Below, one piece after another: positions 1-6,138 of a stretch of DNA of 8,050 nucleotides. The notes beneath the pieces are model-generated. The model was not told the origin of the DNA. It saw only the letters and a program-made list of their open reading frames with translations, and made no database searches. The stretch is from assembly GCA_003168295.1 (NCBI GenBank), contig PMST01000106.1, positions 3,650 through 11,699 on the forward strand. Reading direction: 5' to 3'. The position numbers and the translations under genes are program-made. Position 1 is the stretch's first letter, and every line of letters starts with the position of its first letter. This DNA is from Actinomycetota bacterium (GTDB lineage: Bacteria > Actinomycetota > Actinomycetes > Streptosporangiales > Streptosporangiaceae).

Positions 1-990
1 GGCAGAGGCAGAGGCCGCGTCGGCCCGCTTCAGCGGTTCCCACCAGGCCCGGTTGTCCGCATACCAGCGCACGGTCGCCTCCAGGCCCTCCCGGAACGGA
101 ACACCCGGGCTGTACCCCATGGCCCGCAGCACGCTGTCATCGAGGGAGTACCGCCGGTCGTGCCCCTTGCGGTCAGGCACGCGCGTGACCATGTCCCAGC
201 CGGCCCCGCAGCACTCGAGCAGCGCGGCCGTCAGCTCGGTATTGGTCAGCTCGGCGTTGCCGTTGACGTGGTACGTCTGCCCGGCCCGGCCGCGCTCCAG
301 CACCAGCTGGATCCCCCGGCAGTGGTCATCGACGTGGATCCAGTCGCGGACATTGCCGCCGTCTCCGTACAGCGGGACCTGCTGCCCGTCGAGCAGGTTG
401 GTCACGAACAGCGGGATGACCTTCTCCGGATACTGGTACGGGCCGTAGTTGTTGCAGCAGCGCGTGATCCGCACGTCCATCTGGTGAGTGCGGGCGTAGG
501 CCAGGGCGATCAGGTCGCCGCCGGCCTTGGCGGCCGAGTACGGCGAGTTCGGCGCCAGCGGCGCCTGCTCGGTCCACGAACCCGACGCGATGCTCCCGTA
601 CACCTCATCGGTGGACACCTGCACCACCGGCCCGGCCCCGGCGTCCAGGCACGCCTGCAGGAGCACCTGCACTCCGGCCACGTTGGTGGTCACGAACGGC
701 GCCGCGCCGGTGATCGAACGGTCCACGTGCGTCTCGGCCGCGAAGTTGACCACCGCGTCGTGCCCCGGGACCAGCGAGCGCACCAGCACGGGATCGGCGA
801 TGTCGCCCTGCACGAACGCCAGCCGCGGGCTGGACCAGACCGGCGCGAGGTTGTCGAGGTTGCCCGCGTAGGTCAGCTTGTCCAGCACCGTGACCGCCGC
901 GTCCTGGAAGCCCGGGTACCCCCCGGACAGCATGGTGCGCACATAGTGCGAGCCGATAAACCCGGCCCCGCCTGTCACCAGGATCCTCAC
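1..990 (-). CDS. rmlB: dTDP-glucose 4,6-dehydratase, 3' end cut by window edge
   Basis: This cytoplasmic enzyme converts dTDP-glucose to dTDP-4-keto-6-deoxyglucose with bound NAD+, the second step of dTDP-deoxysugar (e.g. L-rhamnose) synthesis. I translated 330 residues with no stop before the edge. It is an extended short-chain dehydrogenase. The NAD-binding GGAGFIG lies at residues 7-13, FAAETHVDRS at 83-92, the catalytic Thr-Asp-Glu at 127-129 (in STDEVYGS), the YxxxK pair at Tyr151/Lys155, PEKVIP at 188-193, and RDWIHVDDH at 215-223. The family is about 320-335 residues long, so only the last few residues or the stop are missing. The GTG start at 990 is chosen because GGAGG sits 4 nt upstream (995-999); in-frame GTGs a few codons earlier lack such a site. 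It lies 41 bp after rmlA on the same strand, so the two are probably cotranscribed. rmlC/rmlD or other sugar-modifying genes may lie beyond the left edge. The family call is secure; the final sugar is unknown. Confidence 0.95.
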   Translation of the reverse strand, partial: MRILVTGGAGFIGSHYVRTMLSGGYPGFQDAAVTVLDKLTYAGNLDNLAPVWSSPRLAFVQGDIADPVLVRSLVPGHDAVVNFAAETHVDRSITGAAPFVTTNVAGVQVLLQACLDAGAGPVVQVSTDEVYGSIASGSWTEQAPLAPNSPYSAAKAGGDLIALAYARTHQMDVRITRCCNNYGPYQYPEKVIPLFVTNLLDGQQVPLYGDGGNVRDWIHVDDHCRGIQLVLERGRAGQTYHVNGNAELTNTELTAALLECCGAGWDMVTRVPDRKGHDRRYSLDDSVLRAMGYSPGVPFREGLEATVRWYADNRAWWEPLKRADAASASA

Positions 991-1031
991 GCCGCCTCCG
1001 CGCCTCACGAACACCTCTGAGCTGAGCAAGC

Positions 1032-2099
1032 TTACGAGCTGATCTGGACCTTGCTGTGATCGCCGAGCACCAGCCGGTGCGCCTGGCACACCCGGGGCGC
1101 CGGGGTCACCTCGACATGGTGCCCGATCAGGGACGCCTCGATCCGGCGGACCCCGCGGATGGACGACCCGGCCAGCACGATGGAGTACTCGATCTCGCTA
1201 TCGGCGATCACGCAGTCCGCGGCGACCGAGGTAAACGGGCCGATATAAGAGCCGGTCACCTCGGTACCGCCGCCGATGATGGCCGGCCCCACGATCCGTG
1301 ACCCGGTGACCTTGGCCCCGGCCTCGATGATCACCCGGCCGATCAGCTCGCTCGCCGCGTCCACCAGGCCGGCCACCGCAGGCTCGGCGGTCTCCAGCAC
1401 CACCCGGTTGACCTCCAGCATGTCCGCGACGTTGCCGGTGTCCTTCCAGTACCCCGAGATGACCGTCGAGGTGACCTTGCCGCCGTGCCGCATCAGCCAC
1501 GCAATCGCCTCGGTGATCTCCAGCTCCCCGCGCCCCGACGGCACCAGCGCCGCGACCGCCTCGTGCACCGCCGGAGTGAACAGGTACACCCCGACCAGCG
1601 CCAGGTCGCTCTTCGGCTGCTCCGGCTTCTCCTCCAGCCCGACCAGCACACCCGCACCGTCCAGCTCGGCCACCCCGAACTGCCGTGGATCCGCCACCGA
1701 GGTCAGCATGATATGCGCATCCGGCCGGGCCGCCCGGAACTCCTCCACCAGCGCGGTGATGCCGCCCACGATGAAGTTGTCGCCCAGGTACATGACGAAG
1801 TCATCCTCGCCCAGGAACTCCCTGGCCACCAGGACCGCGTGCGCCAGCCCCAGCGGGGCCGCCTGCCGGATGTAGGTCACCTCCAGCCCGAACGCCTGGC
1901 CCGAACCCACCGCCGCACGGATCGCCGGCTCGGTATCACCGACCACGATCCCCACCTCGGTAATCCCGGCGTCGCGGATCGCCTCCAGACCGTAAAACAG
2001 CACGGGCTTGTTCGCGACCGGGACCAGCTGCTTGGCCGAGGTGTGAGTAATCGGCCGTAGCCGCGTCCCCGAGCCCCCGGCCAGAACGAGGGCTTTCAC
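1032..2099 (-). CDS. rmlA: Glucose-1-phosphate thymidylyltransferase, long StrD-type
   Basis: This enzyme makes dTDP-glucose from dTTP and glucose 1-phosphate, feeding RmlB encoded just downstream. The N-terminal nucleotidyltransferase domain (about 1-235) shows LAGGSGTRLRP at 6-16, the KQLVPVANKP loop at 23-32, the metal-site motif YLGDN at 104-108, EEKP at 156-159 and GYWKDTGN at 216-223. The C-terminal part (about 240-345) has the short repeating hydrophobic pattern of a left-handed beta-helix. This extension, and the length of 355 residues, match the RmlA-long family typified by StrD of streptomycin synthesis rather than the shorter (about 290-residue) housekeeping RmlA. The start is GTG at 2099. 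No good Shine-Dalgarno precedes it, although TAAGCT lies 8 nt upstream, so a leaderless start is possible but weakly supported. It lies 51 bp after the EamA-type gene and 41 bp before rmlB. The gene could serve a cell-wall or exopolysaccharide glycan, or a secondary metabolite; the window does not decide. Confidence 0.94.
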   Translation of the reverse strand: MKALVLAGGSGTRLRPITHTSAKQLVPVANKPVLFYGLEAIRDAGITEVGIVVGDTEPAIRAAVGSGQAFGLEVTYIRQAAPLGLAHAVLVAREFLGEDDFVMYLGDNFIVGGITALVEEFRAARPDAHIMLTSVADPRQFGVAELDGAGVLVGLEEKPEQPKSDLALVGVYLFTPAVHEAVAALVPSGRGELEITEAIAWLMRHGGKVTSTVISGYWKDTGNVADMLEVNRVVLETAEPAVAGLVDAASELIGRVIIEAGAKVTGSRIVGPAIIGGGTEVTGSYIGPFTSVAADCVIADSEIEYSIVLAGSSIRGVRRIEASLIGHHVEVTPAPRVCQAHRLVLGDHSKVQISS

Positions 2100-2124
2100 G
2101 GACCGGAAGCTTATCGCGGCGGGC

Positions 2125-2139
2125 CGGCCACTGTGGCCG
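2125..2139 (-). other. Short perfect inverted repeat between EamA-type gene and rmlA
   Basis: The arms cggcca (2125-2130) and tggccg (2134-2139) are perfectly complementary around a 3-nt loop. The hairpin sits between the EamA-type stop and the rmlA start. No run of T follows it on the minus strand, so it is more likely an mRNA processing or stability element, or chance in GC-rich DNA, than a terminator. Confidence 0.3.
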
Positions 2140-2150
2140 TCATTGACCCG

Positions 2151-2663
2151 CTAGGGCTTGGTCAGCACGACGATGAGTAGCCCCGACACCACCAGCAGCG
2201 AGCCCACCCAGGTCATGACGTTGGCCCGCTCATGCAAGACAAGGATGCTCGCGACCAGGATGACGAGGTAGCCCAGGGCGTTGAACGGGTAGGCCACGCT
2301 CAGCGGTACCCGCGACAGTGCGGCCAGCCAGACGACCGCGGAGATGCCGAAGACGACCAGCCCGAGCAGCACCCACGGGGAGGTGGCCGCGCGAAGCGCC
2401 AGCGACCCGCCCGAACGGGCGGCGCGGGCCGTCGCGACCTGCATGCCGTGCTTGAGCATCACCTGACCGGTCGCCGCCGAGACGACGGCGAAAAGCAGCA
2501 GCCCAACGCTTGCGATCGTCAAGTGACGCCTCCCTGATAGCCGGCCGACCGAACCGTCAGGACGGGTATCGCGGCGCAGCGGGGTACCCGTGTCAGATGA
2601 TCTCGGCATGTGCCGTTCCCCGTCCGCCTTGACAGTTGCCCGCTCCGTGAGCCCCCCGGTCAC
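2151..2663 (-). CDS. Four-helix EamA/SMR-type membrane protein, possible lipid-linked sugar flippase subunit
   Basis: This is a 170-residue integral membrane protein. A hydrophilic, Arg-rich N-terminal stretch (1-47) is followed by four predicted helices at about 48-69, 95-115, 122-143 and 147-167. Family-like signals are GQVMLKHGM at 66-74 at the end of helix 1, PLSVAYPFNALGYL at 120-133, and LHERANVMTWVGSLLVVSG at 143-161, which resembles the last-helix pattern of EamA/DMT transporters. Four-helix members include SMR multidrug pumps and ArnE/ArnF, which flip undecaprenyl-phosphate-aminoarabinose. The GT2 gene upstream and sugar-nucleotide genes downstream favour a polyprenyl-phosphate-sugar flippase role over drug efflux, but that is inference. 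The GTG start at 2663 is supported by GGGAGG ending 5 nt upstream (2669-2674), so the long N-terminus is probably real; an internal ATG at codon 19 is the alternative. It lies 27 bp after the GT2 stop. Confidence 0.8.
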   Translation of the reverse strand: MTGGLTERATVKADGERHMPRSSDTGTPLRRDTRPDGSVGRLSGRRHLTIASVGLLLFAVVSAATGQVMLKHGMQVATARAARSGGSLALRAATSPWVLLGLVVFGISAVVWLAALSRVPLSVAYPFNALGYLVILVASILVLHERANVMTWVGSLLVVSGLLIVVLTKP

Positions 2664-2690
2664 GTCGGCCTCCCATGCTAGCCGTCCGGG

Positions 2691-3563
2691 TTAGCCGTCA
2701 CTACGAGCCGATTCCCCGACCTGAGCCGCCGGTGCCGCGTCGGCCGTGGCGTCGGCCGTGACGTCGGCGGTGGTACCGCCGGTGGGGGCGGCCGTCTGGA
2801 GCCGGGCGCGCACCGAGGCGGGATCGAAGTCGAGGTAGGGGTACTGGCGAAGCCCGGATTTGCGCAGCCGGTACTGGCCGGACGTGCGCAGCACGCCGAG
2901 CCCGTACTTGATGCTCCGGCGCAGGTTGATCGACGACGACTCGGCCTGATAGCGGGTCGGGCAGGACACCTCGCCGATCCTGGCGCCGACCGAAATGGCC
3001 TGCGCGATGATCTGGTTGTCGAAGACGAAATCATCGGAGTTGCGCTCGAAGGGCAAGCCGGCCAGCAGCGTGCTGCTGAACGCGCGCAGGCCGGTGTGGT
3101 ATTCGGACAGTTTCTGCTGCAGGAAGATGTTCTCGACGCCGGTGAGGAAACGGTTGGCGACGTACTTGTAGCGGGGCATGCCGCGCTTGACCGAGTTCTG
3201 GGCGAGGATGCGCGAGCCGAGGACCATGTCGTACTCCCCGTAGGCGATCATCGAGGCCATGGCCGGGACGAGCAACGGTGAGTACTGGTAGTCCGGATGC
3301 ACCATGACGATGATGTCCGCGCCAAGGTCAAGCGCCCGCCGGTAGCAGGTCTTCTGGTTTCCCCCGTAGCCCAGGTTGACGTCGTGCAGGATCGGCTCCA
3401 AGCCGAGCTCCCGAGCCAGGGTTACGGTCTGGTCGGTGCTGGCGTCGTCCACGAGCACGATCTCGTCGATAACGTCCTGGTCCAGTTCGGCAACTGTCCG
3501 TGACAACGTGACCTCTGCGTTGTAGGCGGGCAGCACAACACTTATGCGGCGACCATTAATCAT
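2691..3563 (-). CDS. Family 2 glycosyltransferase, DPM1-like
   Basis: This 290-residue GT-A-fold glycosyltransferase probably transfers a sugar from a nucleotide sugar to polyprenyl phosphate or a glycan acceptor at the inner membrane face. Visible motifs are VVLPAYNAE at 9-17, LVDDAST at 37-43, NLGYGGNQ at 63-70, VHPDYQYSP at 88-96 (Asp91 at the usual metal-binding position), LGSRI at 115-119 and SEYHTGLRAFS at 153-163. This is the layout of the dolichol/polyprenyl-phosphate mannose synthase-like group. Unlike GtrB or ArnC, I see no C-terminal membrane helices, so it resembles soluble DPM1-type enzymes. The tail after about residue 255 is a low-complexity Ala/Thr/Asp segment with repeated TAD units, outside the catalytic domain. 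The ATG at 3563 has no Shine-Dalgarno but follows TACACT by 6 nt. It is the first gene of a probable four-gene run ending with rmlB. The true donor and acceptor cannot be read from sequence. Confidence 0.9.
   Translation of the reverse strand: MINGRRISVVLPAYNAEVTLSRTVAELDQDVIDEIVLVDDASTDQTVTLARELGLEPILHDVNLGYGGNQKTCYRRALDLGADIIVMVHPDYQYSPLLVPAMASMIAYGEYDMVLGSRILAQNSVKRGMPRYKYVANRFLTGVENIFLQQKLSEYHTGLRAFSSTLLAGLPFERNSDDFVFDNQIIAQAISVGARIGEVSCPTRYQAESSSINLRRSIKYGLGVLRTSGQYRLRKSGLRQYPYLDFDPASVRARLQTAAPTGGTTADVTADATADAAPAAQVGESARSDG
2737..2772. repeat. 12-bp tandem repeat in the GT2 tail, three units
   Basis: Two identical units of gcgtcggccgtg (2737-2748 and 2749-2760) are followed by a third with two changes (2761-2772) and a more degenerate possible fourth (2773-2784). 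The period is a multiple of three. On the minus strand it encodes four-residue steps (TADV, TADA, TADA) in the glycosyltransferase's C-terminal tail, so unit gain or loss would keep the frame. Confidence 0.8.
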
Positions 3564-3569
3564 GCCGCC

Positions 3570-3575
3570 AGTGTA
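3570..3575 (-). promoter_or_regulatory. Candidate -10 box for a leaderless start of the GT2 gene
   Basis: On the minus strand, TACACT fits the actinobacterial TANNNT -10 pattern and ends 6 nt before the ATG at 3563, which would put the transcript start at or next to the A of ATG. No Shine-Dalgarno is present, consistent with a leaderless mRNA. I see no convincing -35 box at 17-18 bp. It would drive GT2, EamA-type, rmlA and rmlB as one unit. Confidence 0.45.
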
Positions 3576-3625
3576 TGGAACGCCGGAGAGCCAGAACCGG
3601 TAAAAGGGGCCGACTGAAATAGTTT

Positions 3626-3642
3626 CGAGCCCATCGGGCCCG
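3626..3642 (-). terminator. Weak candidate terminator hairpin after the large membrane protein gene
   Basis: On the minus strand, cgggccc and gggctcg can pair around a 3-nt GAT loop, with one G-U wobble that would be an A-C mismatch in a plus-strand transcript. The hairpin therefore favours minus-strand RNA. A second small hairpin (cgcc/ggcg arms, 3649-3660) lies just after the stop codon. Downstream sequence is only mildly T-containing, so termination may be partial or Rho-dependent. Confidence 0.3.
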
Positions 3643-3662
3643 GCTCAGCGCCGTCCGGCGGG

Positions 3663-5342
3663 TCAGGGGACATCGCCGGGCTGCGCCGACGGGGGGCTGC
3701 CCAGGCTGGCCAGGAGGTTGTGGTTCCAGACCATGATGGTGAAGGTCTTGTAGTGGTAGGTGCGTGTCGGGGGCCCGGCGAGCGCGACGATGTCGCGGTG
3801 GGGGATGAGAGATACCCCGCTGCCGTCAGCGCTGTTGGTCACGACGAAGTTGGCGTAGCCCTGCCGGGGGTTGTACCAGGACGACTCCGACTCATACGCG
3901 CGGGGGACCGCCCCGGAGGACAGCCACGTTACCGTTCTGATCGCGACGCGGCCGCCGCTGTCGAGCGTGATGATGTTCGACTCGGTGTAGGTGCCGAGCC
4001 CGGTGACCAGGTGGTGGGCCTCGAGCCAGCCGACGACCGGCTGCTCGCTGTCGGCAACCGGCGGCTGCACCGCTCCGTATCCGAGGGCGGCCGCATAACA
4101 GGCCAGCACCACCGCAAGCACCGGCTCCAGCCGCGCCCGGGCCAGCGGCCCAGCGAGCTGGCGGCCCGCGAGGACCGCGCCGAACGGCAGCACGACGGAA
4201 ATCTCCCGCGTGTCGAACCACGTCGCGGGGACCGTGCTCAAGATGTAAATAGCCAGGTTGAACACGATTCCCGTGACCATCACCGGGATGATCAGGTCGC
4301 CGGAGAAAAAGCGCCGGAACGCGAGGAAGAAACCCGCGAGAGCGAGGGCCACGCCCACCAGGTGCACCAGAGCGGCGGCCAGCGCCCACCCCGACAGGCC
4401 GAGGAAATCGGCCCCGTACAGGTTGAGGATCCCCTCTACGGTCAGCTTGAGGTGGAGCGGAAGGCTGGCCAGGGAGGTCAGCTTCGATGGCAGCGGCAGG
4501 GAGGTGTACCCGCCCAGGTGCTTGATCACGGCCACCACAAGCTCGGCCGCACCGAACGAGACGATGCCCGCCGCCGCGAGCAAAAGCTCGAACCACTGGG
4601 CGGCCAGTCGCGTGCCGTCATGGATGCGGCCCCGGAGCGCCCACAGGACCCGCAGCCCGCACACGGCAACCAGCGGGGCCGCGGCGTCGAAGACGGCGAC
4701 CCGGTCGGAAACGATGACCCAGGTGAGCATCACCCCGATCGTGACCGGGATGTACCAGCGCCGCGGCCCGCGGTCCAGCACGATGAAGGTGACCAGCAGG
4801 GGCACCTGAGTGCCGATGTGGTCTGGCTGCTGGATCAGCAGGTGAATGCCGTCACCTAGCTGCGGCGCGAGCAGGATCCCGGAGGCTACCAGCGCGCGGA
4901 CCACGCCTTCCCGCCCGGTCGCCCGCCCCCTGGCCAGCCAGCCGGCCGCCAGCACCAGCAGCAGGTAGGTGAGGCCCGCCGCCACGTGAATGACGTTCTC
5001 GCTGAGGCCGATGATCCTTTCCACGATCATGTACTCGGGGATCTCGGTGGTGTAATACGACACGTCCCCGACGGTCCAGCCGCGCAGCAGCCAGTTGCCG
5101 TGCAGCATGTCCCAGGCCTGCAGCGCCTGGTCCGAGCCGTCCGAATTGTCGGGAATGGTGCGCGACAGCCGCACGTAGCACACGAACAAGACGACGGCCA
5201 CCACGGCCAGCCCGGCGGCCCACGCCCACGCCGGGAAGCGGGCACGGCTGGCTTCTCCCGCCGTCGGCTGCTCGGCGGGAGTGTCGACGCGCACGCCCCG
5301 AGCAGGCATTTCATCGGCCGTATGGGCGGATCCGTCAACCAC
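3663..5342 (-). CDS. Polytopic membrane protein, probable GT-C-type glycosyltransferase
   Basis: This 559-residue protein has a hydrophilic N-terminus (1-36), a first helix at about 39-59, and then an acidic outer loop. The loop contains PDNSDGSDQ (64-72) and continues through QAWDMLHGNWLLRGW to YYTTEIPEYM (96-105). About eight or nine more helices follow, at roughly 117-136, 147-164, 178-212 (one or two), 216-237, 250-274, 316-342, 349-369, 381-398 and 405-424. The last 130 residues (about 428-559) are a soluble domain with aromatic and polar residues and no helix. First-loop acidic residues, about ten helices and a C-terminal outer domain match the architecture of GT-C enzymes such as ArnT or PMT proteins, which use polyprenyl-phosphate sugars. 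I do not recognise a named family, so the activity is inferred. The GTG at 5342 lies 6 nt after TAGGGT; an internal ATG at codon 12 is an alternative start. It precedes the GT2 gene by 99 bp on the same strand. Confidence 0.72.
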   Translation of the reverse strand: MVDGSAHTADEMPARGVRVDTPAEQPTAGEASRARFPAWAWAAGLAVVAVVLFVCYVRLSRTIPDNSDGSDQALQAWDMLHGNWLLRGWTVGDVSYYTTEIPEYMIVERIIGLSENVIHVAAGLTYLLLVLAAGWLARGRATGREGVVRALVASGILLAPQLGDGIHLLIQQPDHIGTQVPLLVTFIVLDRGPRRWYIPVTIGVMLTWVIVSDRVAVFDAAAPLVAVCGLRVLWALRGRIHDGTRLAAQWFELLLAAAGIVSFGAAELVVAVIKHLGGYTSLPLPSKLTSLASLPLHLKLTVEGILNLYGADFLGLSGWALAAALVHLVGVALALAGFFLAFRRFFSGDLIIPVMVTGIVFNLAIYILSTVPATWFDTREISVVLPFGAVLAGRQLAGPLARARLEPVLAVVLACYAAALGYGAVQPPVADSEQPVVGWLEAHHLVTGLGTYTESNIITLDSGGRVAIRTVTWLSSGAVPRAYESESSWYNPRQGYANFVVTNSADGSGVSLIPHRDIVALAGPPTRTYHYKTFTIMVWNHNLLASLGSPPSAQPGDVP

Positions 5343-5348
5343 GAAGCG

Positions 5349-5354
5349 ACCCTA
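5349..5354 (-). promoter_or_regulatory. Candidate -10 box upstream of the large membrane protein gene
   Basis: TAGGGT on the minus strand is a common actinomycete -10 variant and lies 6 nt before the GTG at 5342, so the mRNA may begin at the start codon. Its AGGG could instead act as a poor ribosome site if transcription starts farther upstream. No clear -35 box was found. Confidence 0.4.
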
Positions 5355-5435
5355 GCAGAAGCCAAGTATTAGCCGGGACATTGCTGGCAACAGGCACAAG
5401 CCACGAGCGCCCGGCCGGCAAACCGCTCCGACCAG

Positions 5436-5458
5436 GTTCCAAAACCATTTTTCCGAAC
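5436..5458. promoter_or_regulatory. Imperfect inverted repeat in the divergent promoter region, possible operator
   Basis: The left arm GTTCCAAAA (5436-5444) and right arm TTTTCCGAAC (5449-5458) are inverted copies with one extra base in the right arm and a 4-nt centre. The AT-rich core stands out from the GC-rich surroundings. It lies between two divergent genes, about 95 bp from the left start and 130 bp from the right. No regulator gene is in the window, and chance is possible. Confidence 0.28.
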
Positions 5459-5574
5459 GAAGCGTGGCTCATCCCCGAAGCACCGCAACTGCGCCTCAGA
5501 GCCGCCCGTATCCTGCGTCCAAGGCCCGATGGCAGCGTCCCGCCCTCCGGGGGAAATCGCCGGCCTGGCGGTGA

Positions 5575-5580
5575 CATAAT
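5575..5580 (+). promoter_or_regulatory. Candidate -10 box for a leaderless start of the 101-residue protein gene
   Basis: CATAAT differs from TATAAT at one base and ends 6 nt before the ATG at 5587. There is no Shine-Dalgarno before this ATG, which supports a leaderless transcript. A GGAAAT at 5552-5557 has the right 17-bp spacing but is not a standard -35 box. Confidence 0.5.
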
Positions 5581-5586
5581 GATGGG

Positions 5587-5892
5587 ATGTTGCGGCGAGT
5601 CATCAGAACTGTCCTGATCATCGCCGGTGTTATCGCGGGGGCGACTCTAATTGGACGGCGTCTCGGCTATAACTTCGGCCCCAATACCATCGTGCGGTGC
5701 CGTAAGGGTCACCTGTTCACGACCATCTGGATTCCCGGCGTCAAACTCAAGGAACTGGACCTGATCGTGGCCCGGATCCAGCGCTGCCCGGTCGGCAAGC
5801 ACTGGAGCCTCGTCGTCCCGGTCAAGGAAGCCAACCTGACCGACGAGGAACGGCAAATCGCCAGGGAGCACCACGACATCCGGATTCCCTGA
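5587..5892 (+). CDS. Small membrane-anchored Cys/His protein of unknown function
   Basis: This 101-residue protein has one N-terminal hydrophobic segment (about 8-22), preceded by Arg3, Arg4 and Arg7 and followed by Arg24-Arg25. It is either a signal anchor or an uncleaved leader. The body shows VRCRKGHLFTTIWIPG at 36-51 and RIQRCPVGKHWSLVVPV at 63-79. Cys38, His42, Cys67 and His72 form a C-x3-H / C-x4-H pattern that could bind zinc. The C-terminus (about 84-98) is charged, with EERQIAREHHD. I recall similar short proteins as uncharacterised in actinobacteria but know no function. The ATG at 5587 is chosen for the -10-like hexamer 6 nt before it and because two nearby upstream ATGs are in another frame. 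It stands alone, divergent from the membrane protein gene and 246 bp before the acyl-CoA synthetase. Reality as a gene is likely: motif-rich, with plausible composition and promoter. Confidence 0.82.
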   Translation: MLRRVIRTVLIIAGVIAGATLIGRRLGYNFGPNTIVRCRKGHLFTTIWIPGVKLKELDLIVARIQRCPVGKHWSLVVPVKEANLTDEERQIAREHHDIRIP

Positions 5893-6138
5893 GCACCGGC
5901 AAGCGCCGCGGGCAGCAGACGTTGATCCGGTGATCCGCGCTCTGGTCCCGCCTTCCGGCCCCGGCATAAGCTAGCCGAACGGTCGCGACGGTCGCGGTGC
6001 TGCTCGCGGTCACGGTCACGGTCATCGGCCTCCGGTCTCGCGGTGCCCTCTCGACTGTGCCGAACCTCGCGGCCGCGGTCGCCGCCCACCTGGTCGCCCC
6101 GTTCCGCCGCGAAAAGGACACGCGAGGAGGTCGTGACG
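5893..6138. other. Spacer before the acyl-CoA synthetase with short hexamer repeat
   Basis: No convincing gene lies in these 246 bp. A run of ggtcac, ggtcac, ggtcat occurs at about 6008-6025, and TAAGCT at 5967-5972 could be a -10 box, but no -35 matches it. I see no strong terminator after the upstream gene. A promoter for the acyl-CoA synthetase operon is expected here but I cannot place it. Confidence 0.4.
6125..6130 (+). promoter_or_regulatory. Strong ribosome binding site setting the acyl-CoA synthetase start
   Basis: AGGAGG lies 8 nt before the ATG at 6139. It decides the start in favour of that ATG over the in-frame ATG at 6043, whose extra 32 residues are Arg/Pro/Ser-rich and unlike the family N-terminus. 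Confidence 0.85.

Noticed and set aside
160..1020. Long plus-strand open frame opposite rmlB
   Set aside because: The minus strand encodes a full-motif dTDP-glucose dehydratase here. The plus frame is Arg/His/Val-rich low-complexity protein typical of antisense frames in GC-rich genes.
1028..2113. The 7-mer aagctta flanks rmlA on both sides (1028-1034 and 2107-2113)
   Set aside because: Too short to indicate an insertion or cassette boundary; one copy includes the rmlA stop codon. No longer flanking repeat was found.
2125..2139. Hairpin between the EamA-type gene and rmlA as an intrinsic terminator
   Set aside because: No T run follows, and the genes are closely spaced on one strand, so termination here is unlikely.
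3720..4859. 379-codon plus-strand open frame opposite the large membrane protein
   Set aside because: Its composition (Arg, Gly, Asp, His, Gln rich, no recognisable motif) is that of a GC-rich antisense frame, while the minus strand gives clear membrane helices.
5381..5617. 78-codon plus-strand open frame across the divergent intergenic region
   Set aside because: No ribosome site or motif, Pro/Arg-rich, and it overlaps the start of the better-supported 101-residue gene in another frame.
6043..6138. 32-residue N-terminal extension of the synthetase from an upstream in-frame ATG
   Set aside because: The extension is Arg/Pro/Ser-rich and unlike the family; AGGAGG at 6125-6130 points to the ATG at 6139.
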